The notes beneath the pieces are model-generated. The model ran no database searches. It worked only from the letters and a program-made list of their open reading frames with translations, and had not been told where the DNA came from. From assembly GCF_006738645.1 (NCBI RefSeq), contig NZ_AP019700.1:1128001-1192000 (forward strand): DNA of 64,000 nt. The letters run 5' to 3'. Made by a program: the position numbers and the translations under genes. The DNA comes from Stella humosa. GTDB lineage: Bacteria; Pseudomonadota; Alphaproteobacteria; ATCC43930; Allostellaceae. Numbering within the stretch: position 1 is the stretch's first letter; every line of letters begins with the position of its first letter. Of this stretch, positions 51,539 through 60,073 are shown in pieces.

Positions 51539-52864
51539 TCAGGCCCGGCCGGTCAGCTCCCCCAGCGCCCGGTCGATGATCTCCAGCCCCTGGTCCAGTT
51601 CGGCGCGGGTCACGGTCAGGGGTGGGGCCAGTTTCCACACGGCACCGCTGGCCGGGTCGCGCGCGGCACCCGACTGGGTCGTCTGCAAGCCCAGTTCGTA
51701 GCAGCGGCGGACGAGGGCCGGGGCCAGTGCTGTCGCCGGCTTCTTCGAGGCGCGGTCCTCGACCAGCTCGACGCCGACCAGCAGGCCCAGGCCGCGCACG
51801 TCGCCGATCGTCTCGTAGCGCTGCTGGAGGGCGCGCAGCCCGTCCATGAAGTAGGCGCCGTCCGCCTTGGCCTTGTCGACCAGCCGCTCGGCCTCGATCA
51901 GCTTCAGGATCGTGAGCGCGACCCGCGCCGGAAACGGGTCGGAGATGTGCGAGGTGTAGAAGTGGAAGCCCTTGGCATGGACGTCCGCCTCGATCGCGGC
52001 ACTGGTGATCGTGGCCGCCAGCGGCAGGCCGCCGCCGAGCGACTTCGACAAGGTGAGGATGTCGGGCACCACGTCCTGCTGCTCGAACACGAAGCGCGAG
52101 CCGAGCCGGCCGAAGGCGGTCTGCGCCTCGTCGAAGATCAGCAGCAGGCCGCGCCGGTCGCAATGCTCGCGCAGGCGCCGCATGTAGCCCTCGGGCGGCA
52201 CGACGATGCCGCCGGCGGCCAGGACCGGTTCGCAGATGACGGCCGCAAACGCGCCGACCGACTGCATGTCGGCCATCTCGAAGCCGACATCCAGGCAGGT
52301 GGTGTCGCAGGTGCCGGCGCAGTGGCGGATGGGGCAGCGATAGCCGTTGGGCGGCGGCAGGGCCATGGTGCCCGGCATTGCCGGCCCGTAACCCTTGCGC
52401 GCGCCGGAATAGGTGCTGGCGTTGGAGGCCGCCGTCATGCCGTGCCAGGAATGGCCCATGGCGATGATCTCGAACCCGCCGGTATGCAGCTTGGCGATGC
52501 GGATGGCGGCCTCGTTGGATTCGCTGCCGGTCGACAGGAACATGGCCTTCTGCAAGGTGGGCGGCAGCATCCCCGCCAGCTCGACCGCCAGCTCGACCAC
52601 GGCCGGCGACAGCATGTTGGAATAGAGGTGGAGCGGCTCGCCCGCGGCGTCGCGCATCGCCTGTACGACGGCCGGGTGGTTGTGCCCGATCGTCGCGCAC
52701 ATCTGGCCCGAGGCGAAGTCCAGGATGGCCCGGCCGTCCGCGTCATGCACGAACGACCCCTCCGCCCGGGTGATCATCCCCGGCAGGAACCCCCCGCGGG
52801 TGTAGCGGATGAGATGATCGGCGACGTCGCCGCTCCAGGGGCCGAAGGGCACAGCGTCGGTCAT
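51539..52864 (-). CDS. Class III aminotransferase (2,2-dialkylglycine decarboxylase-like)
   Basis: A 441-residue PLP enzyme. LSTGSESNEAAIRIAK binds the cofactor phosphate, GHSWHGMTAASNAST stacks on the ring, Asp245 in IFDEAQTAFGR holds the pyridine nitrogen, and Lys274 in SKSLGGGLPLAA forms the aldimine. The cysteine-rich insert YRCPIRHCAGTCDTTCLD (about 177-191) is found in the dialkylglycine-decarboxylase subgroup. GGAAGG precedes ATG 52864. Convergent with the EamA gene and divergent from the GH1 gene, it may be controlled by the FNR-like box at 52945. A decayed copy of its first codons lies at 58811-58891. Confidence 0.9.
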   Translation of the reverse strand: MTDAVPFGPWSGDVADHLIRYTRGGFLPGMITRAEGSFVHDADGRAILDFASGQMCATIGHNHPAVVQAMRDAAGEPLHLYSNMLSPAVVELAVELAGMLPPTLQKAMFLSTGSESNEAAIRIAKLHTGGFEIIAMGHSWHGMTAASNASTYSGARKGYGPAMPGTMALPPPNGYRCPIRHCAGTCDTTCLDVGFEMADMQSVGAFAAVICEPVLAAGGIVVPPEGYMRRLREHCDRRGLLLIFDEAQTAFGRLGSRFVFEQQDVVPDILTLSKSLGGGLPLAATITSAAIEADVHAKGFHFYTSHISDPFPARVALTILKLIEAERLVDKAKADGAYFMDGLRALQQRYETIGDVRGLGLLVGVELVEDRASKKPATALAPALVRRCYELGLQTTQSGAARDPASGAVWKLAPPLTVTRAELDQGLEIIDRALGELTGRA

Positions 52865-52944
52865 AGGGGTTACCTTCCGGGCAGGGCGTCTGCCCCGATG
52901 ATGGCTCGGGCGATGGCGATTTTCCATGGCTTCGCGCGCGCGCT

Positions 52945-52958
52945 TTGATTCGGATCAA
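52945..52958. promoter_or_regulatory. FNR/FixK/Dnr-type box, exact consensus
   Basis: TTGATTCGGATCAA matches TTGAT-N4-ATCAA with no mismatch. It is 81 bp before the aminotransferase start (minus strand) and 113 bp before the GH1 start (plus strand), so either or both may respond. A weak -10-like CATACT lies at 52977-52982 on the plus strand. CRP/FNR-family proteins that sense oxygen or nitric oxide use this sequence. Confidence 0.7.
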
Positions 52959-53071
52959 GGCGGGAGCGGCCCATGCCATACTAGGAGTGCGCGATCGACG
53001 CTTTCCGGTGGGGGACTGACCACCGTCGGAAGCCGGCCTGCCCGATGCCAGCCTGGACGATGGAGCACGGA

Positions 53072-54466
53072 ATGCGGTTGCCACAGTCTTGCAGCGCGCC
53101 TGGATCCGCCGACGGCACGGGTGCGCCGGCCGTGCCGCTCTGGCCGGCGGAGTTCCGCTGGGGCGCCTCGACCTCCGCCTATCAGATCGAAGGGGCCGCG
53201 ACGGCCGACGGCAAGGGCCCGAGCATCTGGGACGTGCGGTCGCACATGCCGGGTCGAATCACGGGCGGCGATACCGGCGACGTCGCCTGCGACCACTATC
53301 ACCGCTACCGCGAGGACATCGCCCTGATGGGCGAGATCGGGCTCGATGCCTACCGCTTCTCGATATCCTGGCCCCGGGTGCTGCCGCAGGGCCGCGGGCA
53401 GGTCAATCCAGCCGGGCTGGATTTCTACGACCGCCTGGTCGACGGGCTGCTCGCCGCCGGAATAGAGCCATGGGCCTGCCTCTATCACTGGGATCTGCCC
53501 CAGGCCCTTCAGGATCAAGGGGGCTGGGTCGCGCGCGACAGCGCCGGCTGGTTCGCCGACTATGCGGTGCTGATCGCGCGCCGTCTCGGCGACCGGGTGA
53601 AGCGCTTCGCCACCTTCAACGAGCCGTCGGTCTTCACGCTGTTCGGCTATGTGATGGACTGGCAGGCACCCGGGATCATGGACAGGGCCTCCTATCTGGC
53701 CGCCATGCACCACGTCAACTTGGCCCACGGTGCGGCGGTCGACGTGCTGCGCGATCTGGTGCCAGGCGGCCTCGTGGGTGCGATCCACAATCGCCAGCCC
53801 TGCCTGCCGGTCAGTCAAGCCGAGGCGGACAGGGAGGCGGCGGCCTTCTTCGATGCCTGCTGGAACAGGGCCTTCCCGGATGCCCAGATCCTGGGAACCT
53901 ATCCGTCCGCGCTGATCGACAAGGTGGCGCCCTGGGTCAAGGCCGGGGACCTCGCGCGCATCTGCCGGCCCGTAGACTGGCTCGGGCTCAACCACTACTC
54001 GCCCATCTACGCCCGCGCCGACCCCGAAGCGATCCTGGGCTTCGGCTGGGGGTCGCCGCCGGAAGGCCGGCCCCAGACCGATGTCGGCTGGGTCATCGAC
54101 GCCAACGCCTTCCGCGACACCCTGATAGACGTGCATCGAACCTATCGCCTGCCCATCTACGTGACCGAGAACGGCTATGGCGGCACGGATGCGCCGGATG
54201 CGACGGGTGCCGTCCAGGATCCGGAGCGCGTCGGCTATCTTGGCGCCTATATCCATGCCATGGGCGAGGCGATGGCGCGGGGCGCGGACGTCCGTGGCTA
54301 TTTCGTCTGGTCGCTGCTCGACAACTTCGAGTGGGGCTCGGGCTATTCGCAGCGGTTCGGCATCGTCCATGTCAACTACCCGACGCAGCGCCGCACGCTG
54401 AAATCCTCTGCGCGCTGGTATCGCGAACATATCCGCACCAGCCGTGTCCCGACGGCTTTCGCCTGA
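53072..54466 (+). CDS. Family 1 glycoside hydrolase (beta-glucosidase type)
   Basis: A 464-residue TIM-barrel retaining glycosidase. The N-terminal family signature FRWGASTSAYQIEGA is present; the acid/base Glu184 is in TFNEP, the nucleophile Glu366 in VTENGY. SWPRVLP and WSLLDNFEW complete the sugar subsites. There is no signal peptide in the core, so it is probably cytoplasmic. GGAG six bases before ATG 53072 decides the start; ATG 53045 and 53060 are also in frame. It ends 6 bp before the ABC-like gene, so the two are cotranscribed. Confidence 0.92.
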   Translation: MRLPQSCSAPGSADGTGAPAVPLWPAEFRWGASTSAYQIEGAATADGKGPSIWDVRSHMPGRITGGDTGDVACDHYHRYREDIALMGEIGLDAYRFSISWPRVLPQGRGQVNPAGLDFYDRLVDGLLAAGIEPWACLYHWDLPQALQDQGGWVARDSAGWFADYAVLIARRLGDRVKRFATFNEPSVFTLFGYVMDWQAPGIMDRASYLAAMHHVNLAHGAAVDVLRDLVPGGLVGAIHNRQPCLPVSQAEADREAAAFFDACWNRAFPDAQILGTYPSALIDKVAPWVKAGDLARICRPVDWLGLNHYSPIYARADPEAILGFGWGSPPEGRPQTDVGWVIDANAFRDTLIDVHRTYRLPIYVTENGYGGTDAPDATGAVQDPERVGYLGAYIHAMGEAMARGADVRGYFVWSLLDNFEWGSGYSQRFGIVHVNYPTQRRTLKSSARWYREHIRTSRVPTAFA

Positions 54467-54472
54467 CCGCCG

Positions 54473-56344
54473 GTGACCGACGGCCCGGTCCTTGAGCCAT
54501 TGCCGGAAGCGGCCACGCCCGCCGACGCGGCCGGCGACGCGCCGGGCGGAACCCTTCTTCGCTTCGTGCGCCTGGGCGGCGCCTACTGGAACGGCGCGGA
54601 TCGCTGGAAAGCCCGCCTGCTGACCGCGCTGCTCGTGGTGCTCGGCATTCTCCAGGTCCTTCTCGTCATACGCTTCAATCTCTGGAGCGCCGACCTTTTC
54701 GACGCGCTCGAGCGACGCGACGCCCGTCAGGTGCTGATCCAGGCGCTGGTGTTCGCTGCCATCGTCATTGCCACCATGCTGGTCAATGCGGCCCACCTGG
54801 AAGTCCGCCGGCGCCTGCAGATGGGTTGGCGGCACTGGCTGACGATGCGGGTTGCGGATGGCTGGCTGGATCGTGGCCGGCAGCACCAGCTGGCGCTGGT
54901 GCCGGGGGCACCCGGCAATCCGGATGCGCGGATCGCCGACGATATCCGCCTGGCGACCGAGGCGACGATCGAACTGGCAAATTCCCTCTTCTATTGCCTG
55001 CTGCTGCTGGTCAGTTTCGTCAGCATCCTGTGGGGGCTGTCCGGTACGGTGACCCTGGCGTTGGGCGGCATCACCCTGGAACTGCCCGGATATCTCGTCG
55101 GCCTCGCCCTCGTCTACGCGGCAGCGGGCGTCGCGGTGGCCTTCCTGCTCGGGCGGTCGCTGGTGCATGTGACCGACCTCAGACAAAGCGCGGAGGCCGG
55201 CTACCGGTTTGGCTTGGTCCGCGACGTCGCGCAGGCAGAGGAGATCGCCCTCCTCGGCAGCGAGGCCAACGAGCGCCGGCGCTTGCGCAACCTGTTCCGG
55301 GCGATCACCGCATCCTGGCAATTGCAGACGCAGGGACTGCGCCGTCTGACGCTGTTCACGTCGGCCTATGGAACGATGGCGGCGATGTTTCCGGTCCTGG
55401 TCGCGGCCCCGCGCTACCTCGCGGGCGAGCTGACGCTGGGTGGTCTCATGCAGACGGCCCAGGCATTCCAGCAGGTGACCGCCGCCTTGTCGTGGCCCGT
55501 CGACAATTTTCCGCGCCTGGCGGAGACGATGGCTTCCATGGAGCGCGTGCTGGCGCTCCAGGCGGCATTGGATACGATCGAAGCGGAGGCAGCCCGTCCG
55601 GGGATCGCCATCGACGTCGTGGCGGCGAGCGGCGGCACGCTGACATTCCGCGACCTGACCATCGCCGATGCCGGCGGCGCGATCCTGTTCTCGGGCATCT
55701 CTACCGATATCCATCCAGGGGAGCGGGTCTTGCTGCTGGGCGATCCGAGGCTGGCGCGTGCGCTGTTCAAGGTCGTGGCACGCGTATGGCCGTGGGGGCG
55801 GGGGCGGGTGGAACTGCCCGACGATGCGGCGATCCATTTCCTGCCATCGTCGCTCCATCTGCCGGCCGACACGTTGCGCGCGATCCTGGCCTATCCCGAT
55901 GATCCCGAGACACTCGACGGGCTGGCCTGCATGCGGGCGCTGGCGCGCGTCGGGCTGGAGGATCTGACCGCCCGCCTTGATACGCCCGACGACTGGATGC
56001 TCCAGCTCGATGCATCTCAGCGCCAACGGATCGGGTTCGCGCGCATCCTGCTGAAGCGGCCCAGCTGGATCTTCCTGGAGGAGCCTGGTGAGTCGCTGGA
56101 TTCCGGGACTGAGCTCGCTCTGATGCAGGTGATTGCCGAAGCGCTGCCGTCAGCGACCCTGCTGACCGCGTCCCACCATGCCGAGCTGGAGGCCTTCTAC
56201 GGCCGCACGCTCCGCTTTGAACCGGCGGCAGACGGCCGCGTCTTCGTGCGGGACAGCGGCGAGCGCGCCGCCGGCGACAAGGCTGCCCCGCGCTGGCCGG
56301 CCATCGAGGTCATTCGCCGTGGCTTTGGCGAAGATCCGGGCTGA
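54473..56344 (+). CDS. SbmA/BacA-like ABC membrane protein with degenerate nucleotide-binding domain
   Basis: A 623-residue protein. Residues about 40-340 form an ABC_membrane_2 (SbmA/BacA/PMP-type) domain with about six helices. Residues about 380-580 align with an ABC ATPase, but the nucleotide site is ruined. The P-loop reads G423-D-P-R-L-A-R-A, so both P-loop glycines and the lysine (Arg429) are lost. The signature is LDASQRQR instead of LSxGExQR, and Walker B Asp is Glu536. Glu537 and the H-loop region (TASHHAE) remain. It may work without ATP hydrolysis, like SbmA, or with a partner. The start is GTG 54473, 6 bp after the glycosidase stop. Confidence 0.8.
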   Translation: MTDGPVLEPLPEAATPADAAGDAPGGTLLRFVRLGGAYWNGADRWKARLLTALLVVLGILQVLLVIRFNLWSADLFDALERRDARQVLIQALVFAAIVIATMLVNAAHLEVRRRLQMGWRHWLTMRVADGWLDRGRQHQLALVPGAPGNPDARIADDIRLATEATIELANSLFYCLLLLVSFVSILWGLSGTVTLALGGITLELPGYLVGLALVYAAAGVAVAFLLGRSLVHVTDLRQSAEAGYRFGLVRDVAQAEEIALLGSEANERRRLRNLFRAITASWQLQTQGLRRLTLFTSAYGTMAAMFPVLVAAPRYLAGELTLGGLMQTAQAFQQVTAALSWPVDNFPRLAETMASMERVLALQAALDTIEAEAARPGIAIDVVAASGGTLTFRDLTIADAGGAILFSGISTDIHPGERVLLLGDPRLARALFKVVARVWPWGRGRVELPDDAAIHFLPSSLHLPADTLRAILAYPDDPETLDGLACMRALARVGLEDLTARLDTPDDWMLQLDASQRQRIGFARILLKRPSWIFLEEPGESLDSGTELALMQVIAEALPSATLLTASHHAELEAFYGRTLRFEPAADGRVFVRDSGERAAGDKAAPRWPAIEVIRRGFGEDPG

Positions 56345-56365
56345 ATGGCCGGTCTGTGGCACAGC

Positions 56366-57487
56366 TCATGATCCGAACCCGCCGTCCGGCTGACGCGGAC
56401 CGAACACGCGGGCCAGATCCCCCTCGTCGAAGGCGGCCGGCAGCGGCAGTGTCCCTTGCCGCGGCGGCCCGCGCCGGAAGCGGATATCCCAGGCGGAGAA
56501 GCCGGATACGAAGAACCGCATGCTGCCGCCACCGCGCCGGTCGCTGCCATCGGGCGCGATCGCCTGCGGGTACCAGATCGCACCCTGGATCAGGGTCCGC
56601 GGCGGTGTCCAGCCGGCGGGATTGCCCGCATCGCGGTTGAAGGACACCGCGACCCCCCGCTGGACCAGCGTGCGTTCGCCGTCATGGGTGCGGTTGAGCA
56701 GCATGACGAACTGGTCGATATCGAGGTTCTCATGAACGGCCGGGCCCCAGTGGGCGTCCGGGCTGGCGTGGCGCCACCCGAGCCTCGGCCGAATGAGCGG
56801 CTGCGGCGGGAAGCGATGGCGCGGCTGCCACCCCGCGTCTGTCCACCAATCCAGCGCCCCGCCGGGGGCATCGCGATCGCCGATCGGATAGCGGGCGACA
56901 ACGATTCCCTGGGCGGAATCGTCCGCATGGTAGCTGGTCAGGTGGATCAGGAAGAATCGTCCGGAGCGGTCGGGGACGACCGTAAAGTCGCCGAAGCCGC
57001 CACTGAACCAGCCATTGTCGAAGCTGCAATCGATCTCGTCCGGTCGCGGCGTCAGCACCGGACCCAGATCCTGCCAGGTCACGCCGTCGTCGCGGGACCG
57101 CAGCGCGCCAATCCGGTAGGTAACCGTCGGCTGCGGGCAGGGTGCGGGCGCCTCGCAGTGATACCATCCGTAGAGCGTGGCATCCGGCGCCCGCCAGATC
57201 GATTCGACCCATTTTCCGGCGCGAGGGTCCGGGTCGTTGAGGATGCGGATCGCCGCGCCAGCTTCCCGGAAATGGAACGGTGGCCGACCCACCCGCCGGT
57301 AGCTGTGGCCGATCGGCGTGAAGTGGGCCGGCAGCGCCAAGATCGTGCCGCCCTCGGTCAGGACCGGGGTATTGCAGTCTGCCCGGCGAAGGGGCGGGCC
57401 GTGCAGCCGCAGCGGCGATGCGTCCCGCCACTCGACATGCACGTCGGCGTCGCGATCCCAGAGGATCGCACGCCACGGCCCGGCCAC
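56366..57487 (-). CDS. Predicted beta-propeller protein, glycoside-hydrolase-like
   Basis: A roughly 373-residue protein rich in Trp, Asp and Gly with repeated sheet-like blocks (YRIGALRSRDDGVTWQDLGPVL, DFTVVPDRSGRFFLIHLTSY, ENLDIDQFVMLLNRTHDGE, GWTPPRTLIQGAIWYPQAI). These resemble GH43/GH117-type or sialidase-type propellers; I cannot fix a family or catalytic residues. The start is uncertain: GTG 57487 lies 5 bp after the stop of the CBS-BON gene and fits an operon with it. It is convergent with the ABC-like gene (21-bp gap). No signal peptide is evident. Confidence 0.6.
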   Translation of the reverse strand: MAGPWRAILWDRDADVHVEWRDASPLRLHGPPLRRADCNTPVLTEGGTILALPAHFTPIGHSYRRVGRPPFHFREAGAAIRILNDPDPRAGKWVESIWRAPDATLYGWYHCEAPAPCPQPTVTYRIGALRSRDDGVTWQDLGPVLTPRPDEIDCSFDNGWFSGGFGDFTVVPDRSGRFFLIHLTSYHADDSAQGIVVARYPIGDRDAPGGALDWWTDAGWQPRHRFPPQPLIRPRLGWRHASPDAHWGPAVHENLDIDQFVMLLNRTHDGERTLVQRGVAVSFNRDAGNPAGWTPPRTLIQGAIWYPQAIAPDGSDRRGGGSMRFFVSGFSAWDIRFRRGPPRQGTLPLPAAFDEGDLARVFGPRQPDGGFGS

Positions 57488-57492
57488 CTCGG

Positions 57493-58194
57493 TCAGACGC
57501 CGAAGTTCCAGTGTATTACCGCCAGGTGGTCCTCGACCGAGCGAATGCCCGGCATGGTCTGTGCGGCCACCACCATGGCCTTGCGTTCCGCGTCGTTGCG
57601 CACCGCACCCCACAGATGGGCGACGCCGCCGGACACCAGTACATTGAAGGTGGGACTCTGGGACCAGGGCTGCTGGCGGATCCGGTCGAGCAGATGCTCG
57701 CGCAGGAGCGAATCTCCCGCCTCACCGGGATCGGGCTCGACCTTGGCCGGGGTGCCGTGGGTGGCGATCGCCTGGACGAAGTTGGCCCGGCTGACGATCC
57801 CGCAAACCCGGCCCTCGTCGACGACGACGACGCGCTTGATGCGATTGTCCTCCATTAGTCCGGCGACCTGGTCGAGCGGGGCGTCCTTGCCGACCGTGAC
57901 GACCTTGCGTGTCATCACCGCGGCCGCGGTCGGCCCCTCGTTCTTGACGTACTCCGCCGCCAGCGCCTCGGGATCGGAGACGAACCGCATCAGCCAGGAC
58001 CGCTCGCGCTCCGTGCCGATCTCCGGCCGGCGCATCAGGTCGCTTTCGCTTACGATGCCGACCAGCTGGCCCCCTGCATCGACGACAGGGGCAGCCCCGA
58101 TCCGCCGGTCGACGAGCAGGCGGGCGATGCCGGCGATGCTGGTCTCGGGGGCGACCGTGTGGACGGTCGTGGTCATCACGTCTCTGGCGCGCAT
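57493..58194 (-). CDS. CBS-pair and BON domain protein (paralog 1)
   Basis: A 233-residue protein. Two CBS domains (about 2-60 RDVMTTTVHTVAPETSIAGIARLLVD and about 90-150 VMTRKVVTVGKDAPLDQVAGLMED) form a Bateman module, which senses adenine nucleotides. A BON domain follows (about 160-233, LLDRIRQQPWSQSPTFNVLVSGGVAHLWG), which binds lipids or membranes in other proteins. AGGAGG sits 6 bases before the second of two adjacent ATGs, so 58194 is preferred. It is preceded 91 bp upstream by an FNR-like box and followed by the propeller gene. A close paralog lies at 60074-60775. Confidence 0.9.
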   Translation of the reverse strand: MRARDVMTTTVHTVAPETSIAGIARLLVDRRIGAAPVVDAGGQLVGIVSESDLMRRPEIGTERERSWLMRFVSDPEALAAEYVKNEGPTAAAVMTRKVVTVGKDAPLDQVAGLMEDNRIKRVVVVDEGRVCGIVSRANFVQAIATHGTPAKVEPDPGEAGDSLLREHLLDRIRQQPWSQSPTFNVLVSGGVAHLWGAVRNDAERKAMVVAAQTMPGIRSVEDHLAVIHWNFGV

Positions 58195-58284
58195 CATGCT
58201 CCTCCTGGGGCAATCATGCTCGGCCAGGGCATCGGGCCGGGCCGAACGCAAGGAGAAACTAAGCATTCGGGATGATCCGTCGCG

Positions 58285-58298
58285 TTGATCCACCTCAA
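58285..58298. promoter_or_regulatory. FNR/FixK-type box upstream of CBS-BON paralog 1
   Basis: TTGATCCACCTCAA matches TTGAT-N4-ATCAA except for one base. It lies between divergent genes: 91 bp before the CBS-BON start (minus strand) and 57 bp before the CBS protein start (plus strand). The same box, at the same 91-bp distance, is found before CBS-BON paralog 2 although the rest of the two leaders differs. Confidence 0.6.
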
Positions 58299-58354
58299 GA
58301 CGTGGGCGAGAAAAGACGCGCTGAATGACCTCCGTTCATGCAGGAGGCGATACC

Positions 58355-58777
58355 ATGACGATGCGTCATCTGAGCGACATGGTCCGCAATCGCGCACCGC
58401 TTGTGCTCGACCAGCATGCTAGCGTCGCCGACGCCTGCCGGTGCATGCGCGACCGCGGCGTGGGCGCTGTCATCGTGGCCGATGGGGAACGCCGGTTGCT
58501 GGGGATATTCACGGGGCGCGATGCCGTCTGCCGGGTCCTGGCGGATGGATTGTCGCCGGCCGATGCCGTCCTCGCCGACGTCATGACCCCCGATCCGGCG
58601 ACGATCCCGGCGGACGCCACGGCGATCCAGGCGCTGCGGCTGATGGCCGATGGCGGCTTCCGTCACCTGCCCGTCGTGGCCGACGGCCGGGTCGTCGGCA
58701 TTGTGTCCCGGGGCGACTTCCGCGGCCTGGAACAGGCGCGTCTGGACGAGGAGGGCGAGATCTGGGAGCGGCTGTAG
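58355..58777 (+). CDS. CBS domain-pair protein
   Basis: A 140-residue protein made of one CBS pair (about 5-60 and 75-135): LVLDQHASVADACRCMRDRGVGAVIVADGERRLLGIFTGRD and VMTPDPATIPADATAIQALRLMADGGFRHLPVV. Such small Bateman proteins sense nucleotides and modulate a partner. AGGAGG 8 bases before ATG 58355 decides the start. It is divergent from CBS-BON paralog 1 and shares the FNR-like box. Confidence 0.9.
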   Translation: MTMRHLSDMVRNRAPLVLDQHASVADACRCMRDRGVGAVIVADGERRLLGIFTGRDAVCRVLADGLSPADAVLADVMTPDPATIPADATAIQALRLMADGGFRHLPVVADGRVVGIVSRGDFRGLEQARLDEEGEIWERL

Positions 58778-59169
58778 GCCCGCGCCTGTCCGGCGACTGC
58801 AGGTCGACCTTCATGTTCATCCCCACGAGGAAGCCGCCGCGGGTTTAGCGATCAGGCGATTGGCGATGTCGCCGATCCCGGGGCCGAAGGGGCATCTGCC
58901 GGCGTGCGAATGATGCGTCGCCCCGCGGGCCGATACCGGACTCCAAGATTGAAACCATCGTGCCGAACTCGCTTCCGGATCGGCAAACGTCGATGGAGAG
59001 GGTACTGTCGTGGCACGCGAATGGAGACGGAATCCAGTGAGACGTCCGGGTAGCGACCCCACCGACGCCAGCCCTGCCCGCGCCGGGCCTGTCGCCGGCG
59101 CCGCACCGTCGATCGGGCATGTTCCCCGGTCCGCCGCGGTCTTCCGATTGGAGTGCGTGACGAACGTTC
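58778..59169. other. 392-bp intergenic stretch between CBS and ATP-grasp genes
   Basis: Apart from the aminotransferase remnant at 58811-58891 I see no gene here. Short frames exist on both strands but none has a ribosome site together with a recognisable protein. No FNR-like box and no clear promoter was found, although the promoter of the ATP-grasp gene must lie in the right half. Confidence 0.5.
58811..58891 (-). pseudogene. Decayed fragment of a class III aminotransferase gene start
   Basis: Read on the minus strand, this stretch matches codons about 5-31 of the aminotransferase at 51539-52864. PFGPGIGDIANRLI corresponds to PFGPWSGDVADHLI, then a 1-base deletion brings a TAA into the original frame, after which TRGGFLVGMN matches TRGGFLPGMI. 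By hand alignment about four of five bases agree. Similarity stops abruptly on both sides. It is a short remnant, not a working gene. Confidence 0.6.
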
Positions 59170-60051
59170 ATGATTGTCTACTTGTCCACGTCCAACCATG
59201 GCTACACGGTCGGTAAGTACCTGGCCGGCCCCGGCGCCCATCTGGCTGGCCGGCTCGTGCACCGCACCTATGTCGAAGTGCTGACCGGCGGCGCCGCGCT
59301 TTCGGGTCTGGTTCCTGCTACCTGGATATTCTCGGATATTGAGCGGCTGCTGCCCGCCCTGGTGCCGGACGTGCTGGCGCTGTGGCGGCATCTCGGCACC
59401 CGCGGGTGCCGGCTGCTGAACCATCCGACCCTGGCGCTGCGGCGCTACGAGTTGCTGCGCCTCCTCCACCATCGCGGCATCAACGACTTCGACGTCTACC
59501 GGGTGACCGACCGGCGCCGGCCCCGGCGCTATCCGGTGTTCCTGCGCCGGGACAACAACCATTCCGGCCCGCTTTCCATCCTGCTCGAGGATGCGGCGGC
59601 CCTCGACCGGGCGGTCGAGGGCCTGCGGGGGCGGGGCTGGCCGCTGCAGAGCGTCATCATCGTCGAATTCTCCGACACGGGAGACGAGGCCGGGGTCTAT
59701 CGCAAGTACGGCGCCTTCCGCGTCGGGCCGGCCATCGTCCCTGCCCATGTGGACGCCAGCCGCGACTGGTCCGTGAAGGACGACGTGCTCGACATGGCAG
59801 GCGACCGTGAGCGCGAGTTCCACTTCATCGAGCACAATCCCTGGGAGGCGCCGATCCGGCGGGCATTCGAGCTGGCGCGGATCGACTACGGCCGGATCGA
59901 CTTCAGCCTGCGCGGCGACGGCAGCATCGTCGTGTGGGAGATCAACACCAACCCGCTGATCGCATTCTCGGAAGAGGACGAAGCGAGCCGCGCGCTTGCG
60001 GCCCGCTTCATGCCCTGCATGACGCAGGCGATCGAGGCGCTCGACCGCTGA
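59170..60051 (+). CDS. ATP-grasp domain protein
   Basis: A 293-residue protein of the ATP-grasp fold, which joins a carboxylate to an amine or thiol through an acyl phosphate. The nucleotide-binding part is around YPVFLRRDNNHSGPLSILLED. YGRIDFSLRGDGSIVVWEINTNP near residue 240 supplies the Asp, Glu and Asn that bind magnesium. It resembles RimK/glutathione-synthase-like stand-alone ligases with no assigned substrate. ATG 59170 has only a distant GGAG, so the start is moderately uncertain. It is convergent with CBS-BON paralog 2 (22-bp gap). Confidence 0.78.
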   Translation: MIVYLSTSNHGYTVGKYLAGPGAHLAGRLVHRTYVEVLTGGAALSGLVPATWIFSDIERLLPALVPDVLALWRHLGTRGCRLLNHPTLALRRYELLRLLHHRGINDFDVYRVTDRRRPRRYPVFLRRDNNHSGPLSILLEDAAALDRAVEGLRGRGWPLQSVIIVEFSDTGDEAGVYRKYGAFRVGPAIVPAHVDASRDWSVKDDVLDMAGDREREFHFIEHNPWEAPIRRAFELARIDYGRIDFSLRGDGSIVVWEINTNPLIAFSEEDEASRALAARFMPCMTQAIEALDR

Positions 60052-60073
60052 TTGGCTGGCCCGGCCAACCCGG

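Noticed and set aside
59010-59216. 68-codon GTG frame before the ATP-grasp gene
   Set aside because: It overlaps the start of the real gene in another frame and has no domain-like sequence.
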